Below, one piece after another: positions 19,586 through 29,178 of a stretch of DNA of 64,000 bases. Under the pieces are notes generated by a model, which saw nothing but the letters and a program-made list of their open reading frames with translations, was not told the origin of the DNA and searched no databases. This stretch comes from Rubrivivax sp. (GTDB lineage Bacteria; Pseudomonadota; Gammaproteobacteria; Burkholderiales; Burkholderiaceae_C). The number at the start of each line of letters is the position of its first letter. Position 1 is the first letter of the stretch. Position numbers and translations under genes: made by a program. The stretch spans positions 1 to 64,000 of the forward strand of contig JADYZZ010000065.1 of the NCBI GenBank assembly GCA_020852865.1, read 5' to 3'.

Positions 19586-20502
19586 ACGAAGCGGCCCTGC
19601 TCGTCGCTGCCACGCTGGTGGCCGGCACGCCGCTGGCGCTGGCCGGCCTGGGCCTGCTCGTCAACGAGCGCGCCGGCGTGCTCAACCTCGGCGCCGAAGG
19701 GCTGATGCTGGTGGCGGCCGTGAGCGGCTTTGCCGTCGCATCGGCGAGCGACAACCACCTGCTCGCCTTCGCCGCGGGCGGCGCCGCGGCGGGCCTGCTG
19801 GCCGCCGCCTTCGGCCTGCTCGTGATCTGGCTCAACACCAACCAGTACGCCACCGGGCTCGCGTTCAGCCTGTTCGGCTACGGCTTCTCGGCCTTCGTCG
19901 GCGTGCCCTATGTCGGGCGCAAGCTCGCCGAGCGCGCGGCCTTCGAGCTGCCGGGGCTGGCGCAACTGCCCTTCGTCGGCCCGGCGCTGCTGCGCCAGCA
20001 TCCGATGGTCTACGTCACGATCGCGCTGGCCCTCGCCATCGTCTGGTTCCTCTACCGCAGCCGCGCCGGCCTGGTGCTGCGCGCCGTCGGCGAGAACCCG
20101 GAGTCGGCGCACGCACTCGGCTACAACGTGCGCCTGCTGCGGCTGGCCGCGGTGGTCTTCGGCGGCCTGATGTGCGGGCTGGCGGGCGCCTTCCTGTCGA
20201 TCGTGTACGCGCCGCTGTGGGTCGAGGGCCTGAGCGCCGGGCGCGGCTGGATCGCGCTCGCGCTCACCACCTTCGCCACCTGGCGGCCGCTGCGCGTGCT
20301 GCTCGGCGCCTACCTGTTCGGCGGCGTGACGATGCTGCAGTTCCAGCTGCAGGCGCAGGGCGTGCAGATCGCCACCGAGTGGCTGGCGATGCTGCCGTAC
20401 CTGGCGACGGTCGTCGTGCTCGCGCTCATCAGCCGCAACGCCGCGTTCGTGCGCGTCAACATGCCCGCCTCGCTCGGCAAGCCCTTTCATCCGGGCTCCT
20501 AG
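19582..20502 (+). CDS. BMP-type ABC importer permease 2 (YufQ-like)
   Basis: A 306-aa inner-membrane permease starting at a GTG inside the previous stop. The LVNERAGVLNLGAEGLMLVAA motif near the N-terminus and ALGYNVRLLRLAAVVFGG in the cytoplasmic coupling loop identify the second permease of BMP-type systems. It precedes the receptor gene by 46 bp that contain a strong ribosome site. Confidence 0.93.
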   Translation: MNEAALLVAATLVAGTPLALAGLGLLVNERAGVLNLGAEGLMLVAAVSGFAVASASDNHLLAFAAGGAAAGLLAAAFGLLVIWLNTNQYATGLAFSLFGYGFSAFVGVPYVGRKLAERAAFELPGLAQLPFVGPALLRQHPMVYVTIALALAIVWFLYRSRAGLVLRAVGENPESAHALGYNVRLLRLAAVVFGGLMCGLAGAFLSIVYAPLWVEGLSAGRGWIALALTTFATWRPLRVLLGAYLFGGVTMLQFQLQAQGVQIATEWLAMLPYLATVVVLALISRNAAFVRVNMPASLGKPFHPGS

Positions 20503-20548
20503 AATCCGCCGCTTCCCGCCCGACGACCAACCCAGAGGAGACACACGC

Positions 20549-21706
20549 ATGACCGAACTCGCCAAGCGCCGCCTGCTGCAGTGGGCCGGCCTCGCCGCCC
20601 TCGCCGGCGCCACCGCGCTGGCCGGCTGCGGCAAGAAGGAGGAGCCCGCCGCGCCCGCCGCGCAGGCGCCCGCCTCGGCCGCCGCGCCCAAGCCCGAGCC
20701 GCTGAAGGCGGCCTGGGTCTACGTCGGTCCGGTGGGCGACGCCGGCTGGACCTACGCGCACGACCAGGGCCGCAAGGCGGTCGAGGCCGAGTTCGGCGAC
20801 AAGGTCAAGACGACGATCGTCGAGAAGGTGCCCGAGGGCGCCGACGCCGAGCGCGTGATCCGCGACCTCGCCGCGCAGGGCAACAAGATCATCTTCGCCA
20901 CCAGCTTCGGCTTCATGGAGCCGATGGTCAAGGTGGCGGCCGAGTTCCCGGACGTGAAGTTCGAGCACGCCACCGGCTACAAGACCAGCGCCAACATGCG
21001 CGTCTACGACATCAAGCTGTACCAGGACGCCTACGTGAGCGGCGTGCTGGCCGGCGGCATGACCAAGAGCAACACGATCGGCTTCGTCGCCACCTTCCCG
21101 ATCCCCGAGGTGCTGCGCAACATCAACGCCTTCACGCTCGGCGCGCAGAGCGTGAACCCGAAGGTGAAGACCAAGGTCGTGTGGATCAACACCTGGTTCG
21201 ACCCGCCCAAGGAGAGCGACGCCGCGCAGAGCCTGATCAACCAGGGCGCCGACGTGCTGCTGCAGAACACCGACAGCTCGGCCGTGCTGCAGACCGCCGA
21301 GAAGAACGGCAAGTACGCGTTCGGCTGGGACAGCGACATGAGCGCCGTCGCGCCCAAGGCGCACCTGGCGTCCAACGTCGTGCACTGGGGCCCGTACTAC
21401 GTCAAGGCCGTCAAGGAGGTGCTCGACGGCACCTGGAAGGGCAACCAGCGCTCGATCTGGGGCGCGCCCGAGGGCACGACCGAGGTCATCAAGATCAACG
21501 AGGCGGTGCCCGAGGCCGTGCGCAAGAAGGCCGAGGAAGCGGCCGCCGGCCTCAAGGCCGGCACGCTGAGCGCGTTCACCGGCCCGCTGGCCGACAACAC
21601 CGGCAAGGAGCGCCTGGCCAAGGGCGTGGTTGCCGACCAGGACTGGCTCGACAAGGTCGACTTCTACGTCAAGGGCGTCGAGGGCAAGGTGCCCTCGGGC
21701 AAGTAG
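20549..21706 (+). CDS. BMP-family substrate-binding lipoprotein
   Basis: A 385-aa lipid-anchored periplasmic receptor. The signal peptide ends in the lipobox LAGC (Cys near residue 27), followed by an Ala/Pro linker and the BMP domain (WVYVGPVGDAGWTYAHDQGR; FATSFGFMEP; GFVATFPIPEVLRNINAF; LQNTDSSAVLQ). Family members bind purine nucleosides or related ligands. An AGAGGAGA ribosome site precedes the ATG. It closes the operon and is followed at once by a perfect dyad, so it may be produced in excess of the permeases. Confidence 0.94.
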   Translation: MTELAKRRLLQWAGLAALAGATALAGCGKKEEPAAPAAQAPASAAAPKPEPLKAAWVYVGPVGDAGWTYAHDQGRKAVEAEFGDKVKTTIVEKVPEGADAERVIRDLAAQGNKIIFATSFGFMEPMVKVAAEFPDVKFEHATGYKTSANMRVYDIKLYQDAYVSGVLAGGMTKSNTIGFVATFPIPEVLRNINAFTLGAQSVNPKVKTKVVWINTWFDPPKESDAAQSLINQGADVLLQNTDSSAVLQTAEKNGKYAFGWDSDMSAVAPKAHLASNVVHWGPYYVKAVKEVLDGTWKGNQRSIWGAPEGTTEVIKINEAVPEAVRKKAEEAAAGLKAGTLSAFTGPLADNTGKERLAKGVVADQDWLDKVDFYVKGVEGKVPSGK

Positions 21707-21723
21707 CGCGGCCTCGGCCGCGC
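21706..21723. terminator. Dyad at the end of the BMP operon
   Basis: A perfect 8-bp inverted repeat (GCGCGGCC / GGCCGCGC, 2-nt centre) starts on the last base of the stop codon, between this operon and the convergent AEC gene. GC-rich, no T-tract. Confidence 0.45.
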
Positions 21724-21755
21724 CGCGCCGCACCGGCCGCGGCGCCCGCGCCGCC

Positions 21756-22736
21756 CTACTCGATCGGCCGCACGCCGAAGGCCCAGGCGAGCGCGGTGAA
21801 GGTCACGAAGGCCAGCACCGTGCTCGTCATGATGATGCGCGCCACGCGCCCGTTGTCGGCGCCGTACTGCTCGGCCAGCATCGACACGCTGCTCGCGCTG
21901 GGCAGTGCCGCGCCCAGCGTGAGCACCATGATCGTGAAGGCGTTGATCGGCACGCCCAGCGCGCGCGCGGCCAGCGCCAGCGCCAGCACCAGCAGCGGGT
22001 GCACGAACAGTTTGATGAGCGCCACCGGCACGTAGTCGGCCGCCGGCGTGCGCGTGTGCGCGTGCCGGCGCGCGCGCCACAGCACGGCGCCGATCGTGAA
22101 CAGCGCCACCGGCGAGGCCGCGTCGGCGAGCATGCGCACCACCGTGTCGAGCGGCCCGCCGAGCCTGATGCCCAGGCCCGAGAACAGCGCACCGAGCGCG
22201 ATCGCCCAGGGCAGCGGGTTGGCCAGCGCGCCGCGCAGCGCCCGCAGCGCCGCCGCCAGGGCGGCGTGCCGGTCCCCGGCGCCGCCGCCGTGCGAGAACT
22301 GCGCCAGCGCCAGGCACAGCGAGCTGGTGACGAACTGATCGGCCAGGATGCAGCTGATGATCGGTCCGGTCGCCGGCGCCCCGAGCATCGCGGCGAGCAG
22401 CGGCACGCCCATGAAGCCGGTGTTGGGGAACGAAGCGGCCATCGCGCCGAACGCCGCGTCCCTGAGCCCGATGCGTTCGCCCAGCGACACCGCGACCGTG
22501 AAGAACACGATCAGCACCTGCGCCACCGTGTAGACGAGCAGCACGCCCGGGTTGAGCAGCTCGAGCACCGGCATGCCCGCGCCGAAGCGAAACAGCATGC
22601 AAGGCAGCGCGAAGTACAGCACGAAGGCATTGAGCCCGGGAATGGCGCTCTCGGGCAGCACCTGCCGCCAGGCCGCCAGATAGCCGGCCAGCACGAGCGC
22701 GAAGAACGGGACGGTGACGGCGAGGATGGCGTTCAT
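21756..22736 (-). CDS. AEC-family transporter (second copy)
   Basis: A 326-aa inner-membrane carrier, only distantly related to the AEC protein at 1904-2806. Ten hydrophobic helices are visible. AEC features include the N-terminal [37 protein letters not shown] in the middle and [20 protein letters not shown] near the end. The substrate is unknown; malonate and other dicarboxylates are known for the family. Convergent with the BMP operon and divergent from sppA (125-bp gap). Confidence 0.88.
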   Translation of the reverse strand: MNAILAVTVPFFALVLAGYLAAWRQVLPESAIPGLNAFVLYFALPCMLFRFGAGMPVLELLNPGVLLVYTVAQVLIVFFTVAVSLGERIGLRDAAFGAMAASFPNTGFMGVPLLAAMLGAPATGPIISCILADQFVTSSLCLALAQFSHGGGAGDRHAALAAALRALRGALANPLPWAIALGALFSGLGIRLGGPLDTVVRMLADAASPVALFTIGAVLWRARRHAHTRTPAADYVPVALIKLFVHPLLVLALALAARALGVPINAFTIMVLTLGAALPSASSVSMLAEQYGADNGRVARIIMTSTVLAFVTFTALAWAFGVRPIE

Positions 22737-22861
22737 TCGAGCCGCGAGTATCGCAACCCGTCGGCGCCGGCGCGCCGCTCGTCGCGAGCCGCGCCGCGCA
22801 GCACACGTCGCTTGCGTACGATCGCGGCCATCGCGCCCGGCGCGACAACCGGAGATCCGAG

Positions 22862-24733
22862 ATGAGTCGTTCGATGCTGCTGCGCCTGGGGCGCGGCCTG
22901 CGCGGCCTGTGGTGGCTGCTCGACCAGAGCCGGCGTGCGCTCGTCAACCTGGTGCTGCTGGCGCTGCTGGCGGCGCTGGTCTGGGGTCTGCTGCACCGCA
23001 AGCCGGCGGCGCTGGAGGACCGGACCACGCTCGTCGTCAACCTCGCCGGCACGCTGGCCGAGCAAAGCGCCGACGGCGGCGCGCGCGACGCCGCGCTGCG
23101 CCAGCTCGGCGGCGGCGACGAGGCCGCGCCGCTGCGGCTGCGCGACTTCGTCGCCGTGCTCGACGCCGCAGCCAAGGACGGCAAGGTCTCGCAGGCGCTG
23201 CTGCTGCTCGACGACTTCAAGGGCGCCGGCCTGCCCACGCTGCGCGAGGCCGCCGCCGCGATCGGGCGCTTCCGTGCCTCAGGCAAGAAGGTCTACGCCT
23301 GGGGCGCCGGCTACGACCAGCGCCAGTACTTCCTGGCCGCCGCGGCCGACGAGATCTGGCTGCACCCGATGGGCATGGCCGCCTTCGAGGGCTACGGCCG
23401 CTACCGCACCTACTACAAGGACGCGCTCGACAAGCTCGGCGTGCGCGCCAACGTCGTGCGCGCGGGCAAGTTCAAGAACGCCGCCGAGAGCTTCGCGGCC
23501 AACGCGCCCTCGCCCGAGACGCTCGAGGCCGAGGGCGCGCTCTACGGCGCGCTGTGGTCGAGCTGGATCGCGGCGGTGGAAAAGGCCCGCAAGCTGCCCG
23601 CCGGCGCCGTGATGCGCTACCTCGACGCGCTGCCGCAGACGCTGCCGGCCGCCGGCGGCCACCCGGCCAGGGTGGCGCTCGCCGCCCGGCTCGTCGACGG
23701 CCTGAAGACGCGCGACGAGATGCGTGCGCTGCTCGTCGCCAGCGGTGCGCGCGACGCCGAGCACAAGAGCTTCCGCCAGGTCACGCTCGCGGGCTACCTG
23801 CCGCGCGTCGCGCCGCGCCGCGGCGGCGACGCGGTGGGCGTCGTCGTCGCCCAGGGCGAGATCAGCGACGGCCGGGCGCCGGCCGGGCGCATCGGCGGCC
23901 TGTCGACCGCCGAGCTGGTGCGCAAGGCACGCGAGGACGACAAGATCAAGGCCATCGTGCTGCGCGTCGACTCGCCCGGCGGCAGCGCCTACGGCTCGGA
24001 GCTGGTGCGCCGCGAGCTCGAGCTCACGCGCCAAGCCGGCAAGCCGGTGGTGGTGTCGATGGGCGACGTCGCCGCCTCGGGCGGCTACTGGATCGGCACG
24101 GCCGCCGACGAGGTGATCGCCGACGAGGCGACGATCACCGGCTCGATCGGCGTCATCGGTCTGCTGCCCACCGCGAAGGAGGCGCTCGACAAGCTCGGCG
24201 TGCACACCGGCGGCACCACCACCACCTGGCTGGCCGGCGCCTACGACCCGCGGCGCGACCTCGACCCGCGCTTCGCCGCGCTGGTGGCCTCGACCATCGA
24301 CGGCATCTACCAGGACTTCCTCGAGCGCGTGGCCGCGCAGCGCAAACGCACGCCGCAGCAGATCGACGCCGTCGCCCAGGGCCGCGTCTGGAGCGGCAAG
24401 GACGCGCTGGCGCAAGGCCTGGTCGACCGGCTCGGCGGCTTCGACGACGCGGTGCGCGCCGCCGCGCAACGCGCCAAGCTCGACGCCGCGCCGCGCCTGG
24501 CCTGGATCGAGGTCGAACCGGGGCGCTGGCAGCGCTGGCTGCGCCGGTTCGGCGTCGGGCTCGAAACGGCCTTCGGCATCCGGCTCGACCTGCCGGCCAC
24601 GGCTGCCGCGCTCGGGCTGGCGCCGGCGCCGGTGGCCGGCGAGCTGCTGCACGATCTGGGCTGGCTGGCCGACCTGGTCGAGCGCCGCCAGCCCTTCGCC
24701 GCGGCGGCGCATTGCCTGTGCACGGCGCCCTGA
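22862..24733 (+). CDS. sppA: Signal peptide peptidase SppA (67 kDa type)
   Basis: Membrane-bound serine protease of 623 aa that degrades cleaved signal peptides. One N-terminal transmembrane helix (about 25-45, [18 protein letters not shown]) is followed by tandem S49 domains. The catalytic lysine is in the N-terminal half ([10 protein letters not shown], about 203) and the serine in the C-terminal half ([10 protein letters not shown], about 406), which fits the E. coli SppA dyad shared across domains. ITGSIGVIG and [14 protein letters not shown] are further signatures. It stands alone, with no gene in the 311 bp downstream. Confidence 0.94.
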   Translation: MSRSMLLRLGRGLRGLWWLLDQSRRALVNLVLLALLAALVWGLLHRKPAALEDRTTLVVNLAGTLAEQSADGGARDAALRQLGGGDEAAPLRLRDFVAVLDAAAKDGKVSQALLLLDDFKGAGLPTLREAAAAIGRFRASGKKVYAWGAGYDQRQYFLAAAADEIWLHPMGMAAFEGYGRYRTYYKDALDKLGVRANVVRAGKFKNAAESFAANAPSPETLEAEGALYGALWSSWIAAVEKARKLPAGAVMRYLDALPQTLPAAGGHPARVALAARLVDGLKTRDEMRALLVASGARDAEHKSFRQVTLAGYLPRVAPRRGGDAVGVVVAQGEISDGRAPAGRIGGLSTAELVRKAREDDKIKAIVLRVDSPGGSAYGSELVRRELELTRQAGKPVVVSMGDVAASGGYWIGTAADEVIADEATITGSIGVIGLLPTAKEALDKLGVHTGGTTTTWLAGAYDPRRDLDPRFAALVASTIDGIYQDFLERVAAQRKRTPQQIDAVAQGRVWSGKDALAQGLVDRLGGFDDAVRAAAQRAKLDAAPRLAWIEVEPGRWQRWLRRFGVGLETAFGIRLDLPATAAALGLAPAPVAGELLHDLGWLADLVERRQPFAAAAHCLCTAP

Positions 24734-25044
24734 GGGCCCGGCGCTGGGGCACGCAGGCGCGACATCCTGCCCCCGAGGCTGTCCGATCTGGAGCGCCGAA
24801 CCCACAGTCGGTGCCAGCAAGGCCGGTTCCTGCCGTGCCGGCAGCGCAATGGCTGAGCGCCAGCGCGAAGCAGGGGCAAACGCCGGGAGCTGGCGTCGAC
24901 CAGCCGCCGGCGGCTACCTCGAGGTGTACCGTGAGTCCGCAAGCGCCCCGGGCAAGCCGCGGCAGTACACGCGAGCGCGATGCGCGGTAACTGCGGCAAA
25001 CCGCATGCGGCATCGGCTGCGGTCGCGCGAACGGCCGCGCGCAG
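24734..25044. other. Intergenic stretch after sppA
   Basis: No gene, RNA or clear repeat seen here. The base composition begins to fall below that of the flanking genes toward the right end, where the next gene lies. Confidence 0.5.
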
Positions 25045-25569
25045 CTATCGCGGCACGCCGTACACGCCATAGATGCCGCTTTCCATCCACCGGTAGAAGC
25101 GACCAATGCGCTCCGAGATCGACTCGCTGGTCGCGAGTGCAGGGCAATTGCTGTACGAGCCCCAGTCTCCGCCTCCAGCCTCGATGATCTCCTCGACAAA
25201 GGCCACGCAGTTGTTGGGCAGGACCGCCCAGGTCCACTTCTCGGCGAGCAGGCCCTCCAGGTACAGATAGGCCGCGTCCGGCTTCGGAAGATTCAAAGGC
25301 CGCCGACGAAGCTCGCGCTTGCCCGTCTCTCGAAGATACCGTCGATAGCCGGCCTCGGTCATGTACCTGGGGTAGCCGCGCATGCGGCCCAGGCCGGAAC
25401 GCTCGGGGTCCCCGGTCACGTGGAAGTAATAGCCACCGCCGTTCGGCGTGAACAGCAAGAGATGCCCGCACAGATTCGGTCCGTCACCCGAAACGGCGAC
25501 GACATTCACATTGGCCAGACCGGCGTTCACGACTCCACACGCATTGAGGACTTCTCCTTCGTACGGCAT
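25045..25569 (-). CDS. Orphan protein with permuted NlpC/P60 (LRAT-like) cysteine motif
   Basis: A 174-aa soluble protein without a signal peptide. I do not recognise the exact family. The order H36 (GHLLLF), H50 (YYFHV), C121 (NNCVAFVEE) copies the His-His-Cys order of circularly permuted papain-fold enzymes (LRAT, YiiX), in which the Cys follows an Asn and precedes an aromatic-containing helix. Such enzymes are peptidases, amidases or acyltransferases. GAGGTGAG precedes the ATG. The gene has more A/T-ending codons than its neighbours, no operon partner and untranslated space on both sides, which suggests transfer. A toxin-type effector or a housekeeping hydrolase are both possible. Confidence 0.6.
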   Translation of the reverse strand: MPYEGEVLNACGVVNAGLANVNVVAVSGDGPNLCGHLLLFTPNGGGYYFHVTGDPERSGLGRMRGYPRYMTEAGYRRYLRETGKRELRRRPLNLPKPDAAYLYLEGLLAEKWTWAVLPNNCVAFVEEIIEAGGGDWGSYSNCPALATSESISERIGRFYRWMESGIYGVYGVPR

Positions 25570-26061
25570 GTCTCACCTCGGCAGCAGTTGTCGGCGCCTT
25601 CCAATGAGCGGTTCGCGCAAGACGGCAAGATCGGCTGGATCAAGTTCGGCTCGCTCGAGTCCAGCCGATGCACGGGTCTTGCCCAGTCCAATGTCACGAC
25701 GAGAAAGCCGTGGCGGACTTCGACCGTGCAAACAACGGGCCCGGCCGCACGAACGGAGCGGGGGCCCGCATTTCGCGCCGTGTGCGCCGTGTGCGCCTCT
25801 GCTGCCACCGCCGCGACGCCGCACTCGGTGGAAGTGCGCGGTTGCGCCGCCCCGGCCAAGAACAGCGAACCCGGGCGGGCGTGAAGCGAGAGTGCCCCGT
25901 CGGCCTGGCCATGACAGTGGGGCATGGCGGACCTGTGCGCCGCCCGGCTTCCCGGCCGGCCACATCCGGCCGACCCGCCGAAGCGGGTCGTGCACCAGCC
26001 ACCCGGCTTGTGATCCGCGGGCCCGGACGGGGCGACGAACGATCGCATCCACACCGGCCGC
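25570..26061. other. Gene-poor stretch of lower GC
   Basis: About 490 bp without a frame I can support. Several frames stay open but show no start with a ribosome site, no domain and no protein-like composition. It contains a UUCG hairpin near its right end. It may be a decayed insert together with the neighbouring orphan gene. Confidence 0.45.
25971..25990 (-). terminator. UUCG-loop hairpin downstream of phoD
   Basis: Read on the minus strand this is a perfect 8-bp stem (CGACCCGC / GCGGGTCG) closed by a C-UUCG-G tetraloop, a very stable RNA fold common in terminators. It lies 71 bp beyond the phoD stop on the same strand. There is no U-tract. Confidence 0.5.
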
Positions 26062-27624
26062 TCACGCGCGCTGCGGCCCCGGCTGCGCGGCCTCGACGAC
26101 GAAGCGCGCCTGGCTCGTAACGGCGCTCGCGGCGTCGTCGGGGTCGGCCACGGCGCGCAGGTCGGCTTCGAGGCGCGCGCGCGTCAGCGCGAAGCGGATG
26201 CAGCCGCGCTGGTCGCCGCGCGCGTGCAGGATGTGCGGGTTGAGGTGCAGTTCGGCATCCAGGCGCTTTTGCGGCGGGCCGTGGCTCGAGATGCTGGTGC
26301 CGCAGAACTCGCTGGCGAGCACCGGCGCGCGCTCGTCGTCCCAGCGCGCGCGCAGCGCGGCGACATAGCTCGCGTGCACGTCGCCGCCCAGCACCACCGC
26401 GCCGGGCACGCGGCGCTCGGCCAGCACCGAGAGCAGCCGCGCACGCGCCGCCGGGTAGCCCTCCCAGCCGTCGGTCCACACGCGCACGCCGTCGCTGCCG
26501 GCCGCGGGCGGCCGCACCAGCCGCGCCATGAGCGTCTGCTGCGCGAGCAGGTTCCACGGATGCTGCAGGCTCCAGCCTGCGGCCAGCCAGCGCTCCTGCG
26601 CCGTGCCGAGCAGCGCGCGGCCGGGCTCGGCCAGCGCCGGGCAGGCGCGCCGGTCGACGACGTTGCCGCCGCCGCCGCGCTCGGGGCGTGGGCAGGCCTG
26701 CGGGTCGCGGAACTGGCGGTCGTCGATCCACTGCAGGCGCGCCAGCCGGCCCCAGTCGAGGCGGCCGTACAGCGTATTGCGGCCCTGTACCGGGCGCAGC
26801 GCGCGCGGCAGCGGCATGTGCTCCCACCAGGCCTGGTAGGCGGCGGCGCGGCGCGCCGGGAAGTCGGGCTCGAGCCGCTCGCCCTGCTCGCCGGCGTAGT
26901 CGTGGGCGACTTCGTGGTCGTCCCAGATCACGATCCACGGCGCCATCGCGTGCGCGGCCTGCAGCAGCGGATCGCTCTTGTACTGCGCGTAGCGCGCGCG
27001 GTACTGCTCGAGCGTGACGGTCGGCCCGCCCTCGTGGCGCCGCGCCACCCGGGCCAGGGCCGGCGTGGCGTACTCGTAGATGTAGTCGCCGAGAAAGAGC
27101 ACGAGCTCGGGCGGCCGCTCGGCCAGGTCGCGCCAGGCGGCCCACAGGCCGTGGTCCCAGCGCTGGCAGCTCGCGATGGCGAACTCGAGCCGCTCGACTT
27201 CGGCGTCGGCGGCCGGCGCCGTGCGGGTGCGGCCGGCGGGGCTCGTCTGCCCCAGGGCCACGAAGCGGTACCAGTATTCGTGCGCCGGCTCGAGGCCATG
27301 CACCTCGGCGTGCACGCTGTGCGCGTCGTCGGCGCCGGCAGTCTGGCTGCCGCGCGCGACGATGCGCCCGAAACGCTCGTCGCGCGCCAGCTCCCAATGC
27401 ACCGGCACCTGCGCCGGCAAGGCGGGCCCGGTGAGCCGCGTCCACAGCACGACGCCGCCCGGCCCCGGATGCCCCGAGGCCACGCCAAGCGCGAAGCGCG
27501 GCAGGTCGGCCGCGCGCGCGTGACGCAGCCAGACCGGCAGGCCGATGCCGGCGGCCGCGAGCGCGGTGCGGTGCAGCAGCGCGCGGCGGCCGGGCAGGTA
27601 CGGCGCCCGATCGGTTGGATCCAT
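26062..27624 (-). CDS. phoD: PhoD-type alkaline phosphatase / phosphodiesterase
   Basis: Secreted metallophosphatase of 520 aa. The N-terminus (GRRALLHRTALAAAGIGLP) is a Tat-type signal, as is usual for PhoD. A PhoD N-terminal beta-domain (about 40-145) is followed by the calcineurin-like core with ASCQRW, LFLGDYIYE, WDDHEVAHDYAGE, QWIDDRQFRD and VLGGDVHASYV, which hold the iron/calcium ligands. It releases phosphate from mono- and diesters in the periplasm. It is divergent from an enoyl-CoA hydratase gene with a 63-bp gap holding a perfect dyad. No Pho-box was recognised. Confidence 0.92.
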   Translation of the reverse strand: MDPTDRAPYLPGRRALLHRTALAAAGIGLPVWLRHARAADLPRFALGVASGHPGPGGVVLWTRLTGPALPAQVPVHWELARDERFGRIVARGSQTAGADDAHSVHAEVHGLEPAHEYWYRFVALGQTSPAGRTRTAPAADAEVERLEFAIASCQRWDHGLWAAWRDLAERPPELVLFLGDYIYEYATPALARVARRHEGGPTVTLEQYRARYAQYKSDPLLQAAHAMAPWIVIWDDHEVAHDYAGEQGERLEPDFPARRAAAYQAWWEHMPLPRALRPVQGRNTLYGRLDWGRLARLQWIDDRQFRDPQACPRPERGGGGNVVDRRACPALAEPGRALLGTAQERWLAAGWSLQHPWNLLAQQTLMARLVRPPAAGSDGVRVWTDGWEGYPAARARLLSVLAERRVPGAVVLGGDVHASYVAALRARWDDERAPVLASEFCGTSISSHGPPQKRLDAELHLNPHILHARGDQRGCIRFALTRARLEADLRAVADPDDAASAVTSQARFVVEAAQPGPQRA

Positions 27625-27630
27625 GGCACG

Positions 27631-27654
27631 AGTGTGCCCCTTGCGCGGCACACT
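27631..27654. promoter_or_regulatory. Perfect dyad in the phoD / hydratase divergent gap
   Basis: AGTGTGCC (27631-27638) and GGCACACT (27647-27654) form a perfect 8-bp inverted repeat with an 8-bp spacer, 7 bp before the phoD start and 33 bp before the hydratase start. Position and symmetry fit an operator that could control both genes. The binding protein is unknown and no regulator is adjacent. Confidence 0.4.
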
Positions 27655-27687
27655 TGCTGCCGACCCTTGCCGCCCCAGGAGCGCCGC

Positions 27688-28461
27688 ATGTCCGCCGTCA
27701 CCCTCGAACGCGACGAACGCGTCGCCGTCATCACGCTCACGCGCCCCGAGCGGCGCAACGCCGTCGACGCCGCCACCGCAGCCGATCTGCTCGCGGCGTT
27801 CGAGGCCTTTGCCGCCGACGCCTCGCTGCACGTGGCCGTGCTCACCGGTACGGGCGGGCATTTCTGCGCCGGCGCCGACCTCGAGGCCCTGGGCGATCCG
27901 GCCCGGCGCAACCGCCTCGCCGCCGACGGCAGCGGGCCCGGGCCGATGGGGCCCACGCGCATGACCTTCGGCAAGCCGGTGATCGCCGCCGTCGAAGGCT
28001 ACGCGGTGGCCGGCGGGCTGGAACTCGCGCTGATGTGCGACCTGCGCGTCGCCGCGCGCGGCGCCGTGTTCGGCGTGTTCTGCCGCCGCTTCGGCGTGCC
28101 GCTCATCGACGGCGGCACGGTGCGCCTGCCGCGCGTCGTCGGCATGGGCCGCGCCCTCGACATGATCCTCACCGGCCGCGCCGTCGGTGCCGACGAGGCG
28201 CTCGGCTTCGGGCTCGTGAACCGCGTCGTCGACGACGGCGCAGCGCTGGCCGAGGCGCTTGCGCTGGCCGCGCAGATCGCCGCCTTCCCGCAGGGCTGCA
28301 TGAACGTCGATCGCGCTTCGGCCTACGCGCAGTGGGATCTTCCGCTCGAGCAGGCGCTGCGCGCCGAGGGGGCGCGCGGGCACGCGGTGATCGCGAGTGA
28401 GGCGCTGCCCGGCGCCGCGCACTTCGCCGCCGGCGCCGGGCGGCACGGGCAGCGGGTCTGA
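27688..28461 (+). CDS. Enoyl-CoA hydratase (crotonase family)
   Basis: A 257-aa crotonase-fold enzyme starting at an ATG behind a CAGGAG ribosome site. Oxyanion-hole segments are GTGGHFCAGADLEAL and VEGYAVAGGLELALMCDLRV. The catalytic Glu in GGLELAL is present. The second Glu region reads FCRRFGVPLIDGGTVRLPRVVG, more like crotonases of detoxification or degradation pathways than FadB. The likely role is hydration of an enoyl-CoA; the pathway is not set by its neighbours. It converges on dedA, and the stops are joined by a strong hairpin. Confidence 0.88.
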   Translation: MSAVTLERDERVAVITLTRPERRNAVDAATAADLLAAFEAFAADASLHVAVLTGTGGHFCAGADLEALGDPARRNRLAADGSGPGPMGPTRMTFGKPVIAAVEGYAVAGGLELALMCDLRVAARGAVFGVFCRRFGVPLIDGGTVRLPRVVGMGRALDMILTGRAVGADEALGFGLVNRVVDDGAALAEALALAAQIAAFPQGCMNVDRASAYAQWDLPLEQALRAEGARGHAVIASEALPGAAHFAAGAGRHGQRV

Positions 28462-28465
28462 GCAA

Positions 28466-28490
28466 CCGCGGCGGCTACGCGCCGCCGCGG
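28466..28490. terminator. Bidirectional hairpin overlapping the dedA stop
   Basis: A perfect 10-bp stem (CCGCGGCGGC / GCCGCCGCGG) with a 5-nt loop sits between the convergent hydratase and DedA genes and includes the DedA stop and last codons (RRGGA). It could terminate both transcripts. Confidence 0.6.
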
Positions 28491-29038
28491 CGCCACTGGC
28501 GCCAGCGCGCCAGCGCCCAGGCGAGCACGGCCAGCGCCAGCAGCGCGAGCAGCACATAGCCCTCGACACGGTGCGCCTTGCCGAGCAGGCCCTCGGCCGC
28601 GGCACCGAACGACCAGCCCAGGCCGCTGAACAAGGCCGACCACAGCATCGCGCCGAGGGCGTTGAACAGCGCAAAGCGCCGGGGTGCCACGTCCGACATG
28701 CCGATCAGCACCGGCCCCGCGACGCGCAGCCCGTAGGCAAAGCGCAGCAGCACGATCGCCAGCGCGTGCCGCCGCTGCAGCAGTGCACGCACGCGCTCGG
28801 AATCGCGCGCGATCCGCGGCCAGCGCCCCAGCATCCAGCCCCCGTGCCGGCGCCCGAGCCAGAACGCGATCTGGTCGCCGGCAAACCCGAAGACCGCCGC
28901 GACGCCGAACACCGCCGCCAGGTTCAGATGCCCGCGATGCGCCGCGAAACCGGCCAGCAGCAGCACCGTCTCGCCTTCGAGCAGGCAGCCGAGGGCGAGG
29001 ATGGGGTAGCCGTAGCTGGCGATCAGGTCGGACCACAT
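28475..29038 (-). CDS. DedA-family inner-membrane protein
   Basis: A 187-aa membrane protein of the DedA/VTT superfamily, whose members move polyprenyl phosphate or phospholipid across the inner membrane. Features are LEGETVLLLAGFAAHRG near the N-terminus, GDQIAFWLGRRHG (the F/Y-xxx-R half of the motif) and RFAYGLRVAGPVLIGMSDVAPRRFALFN. At 187 aa it is of usual length, ending in a basic tail. A nine-unit hexamer repeat lies 141 bp upstream. Such a flippase might recycle the lipid carrier used by the glycosyl-transfer cassette at 35-39 kb, but that link is only inference. Confidence 0.88.
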   Translation of the reverse strand: MWSDLIASYGYPILALGCLLEGETVLLLAGFAAHRGHLNLAAVFGVAAVFGFAGDQIAFWLGRRHGGWMLGRWPRIARDSERVRALLQRRHALAIVLLRFAYGLRVAGPVLIGMSDVAPRRFALFNALGAMLWSALFSGLGWSFGAAAEGLLGKAHRVEGYVLLALLALAVLAWALARWRQWRRGGA

Positions 29039-29178
29039 GGCGCGCGCAGGCGGTGCGCGATCCTACGCCGGGCAGCCTGCCGCACGATCGGCCCGCGGGA
29101 GGCTTGGCGCGGGCGCAGCCGTGACGCAGCCGTGACGCAGTCACCCCGCAGGTATGCCGCAGGCGCGGCATAGACGCG

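Noticed and set aside
25527..26054. Possible gene or immunity partner beside the orphan cysteine-enzyme gene
   Set aside because: The open frames have no ribosome site, no domain and overlap the start of the neighbouring gene; composition looks random.
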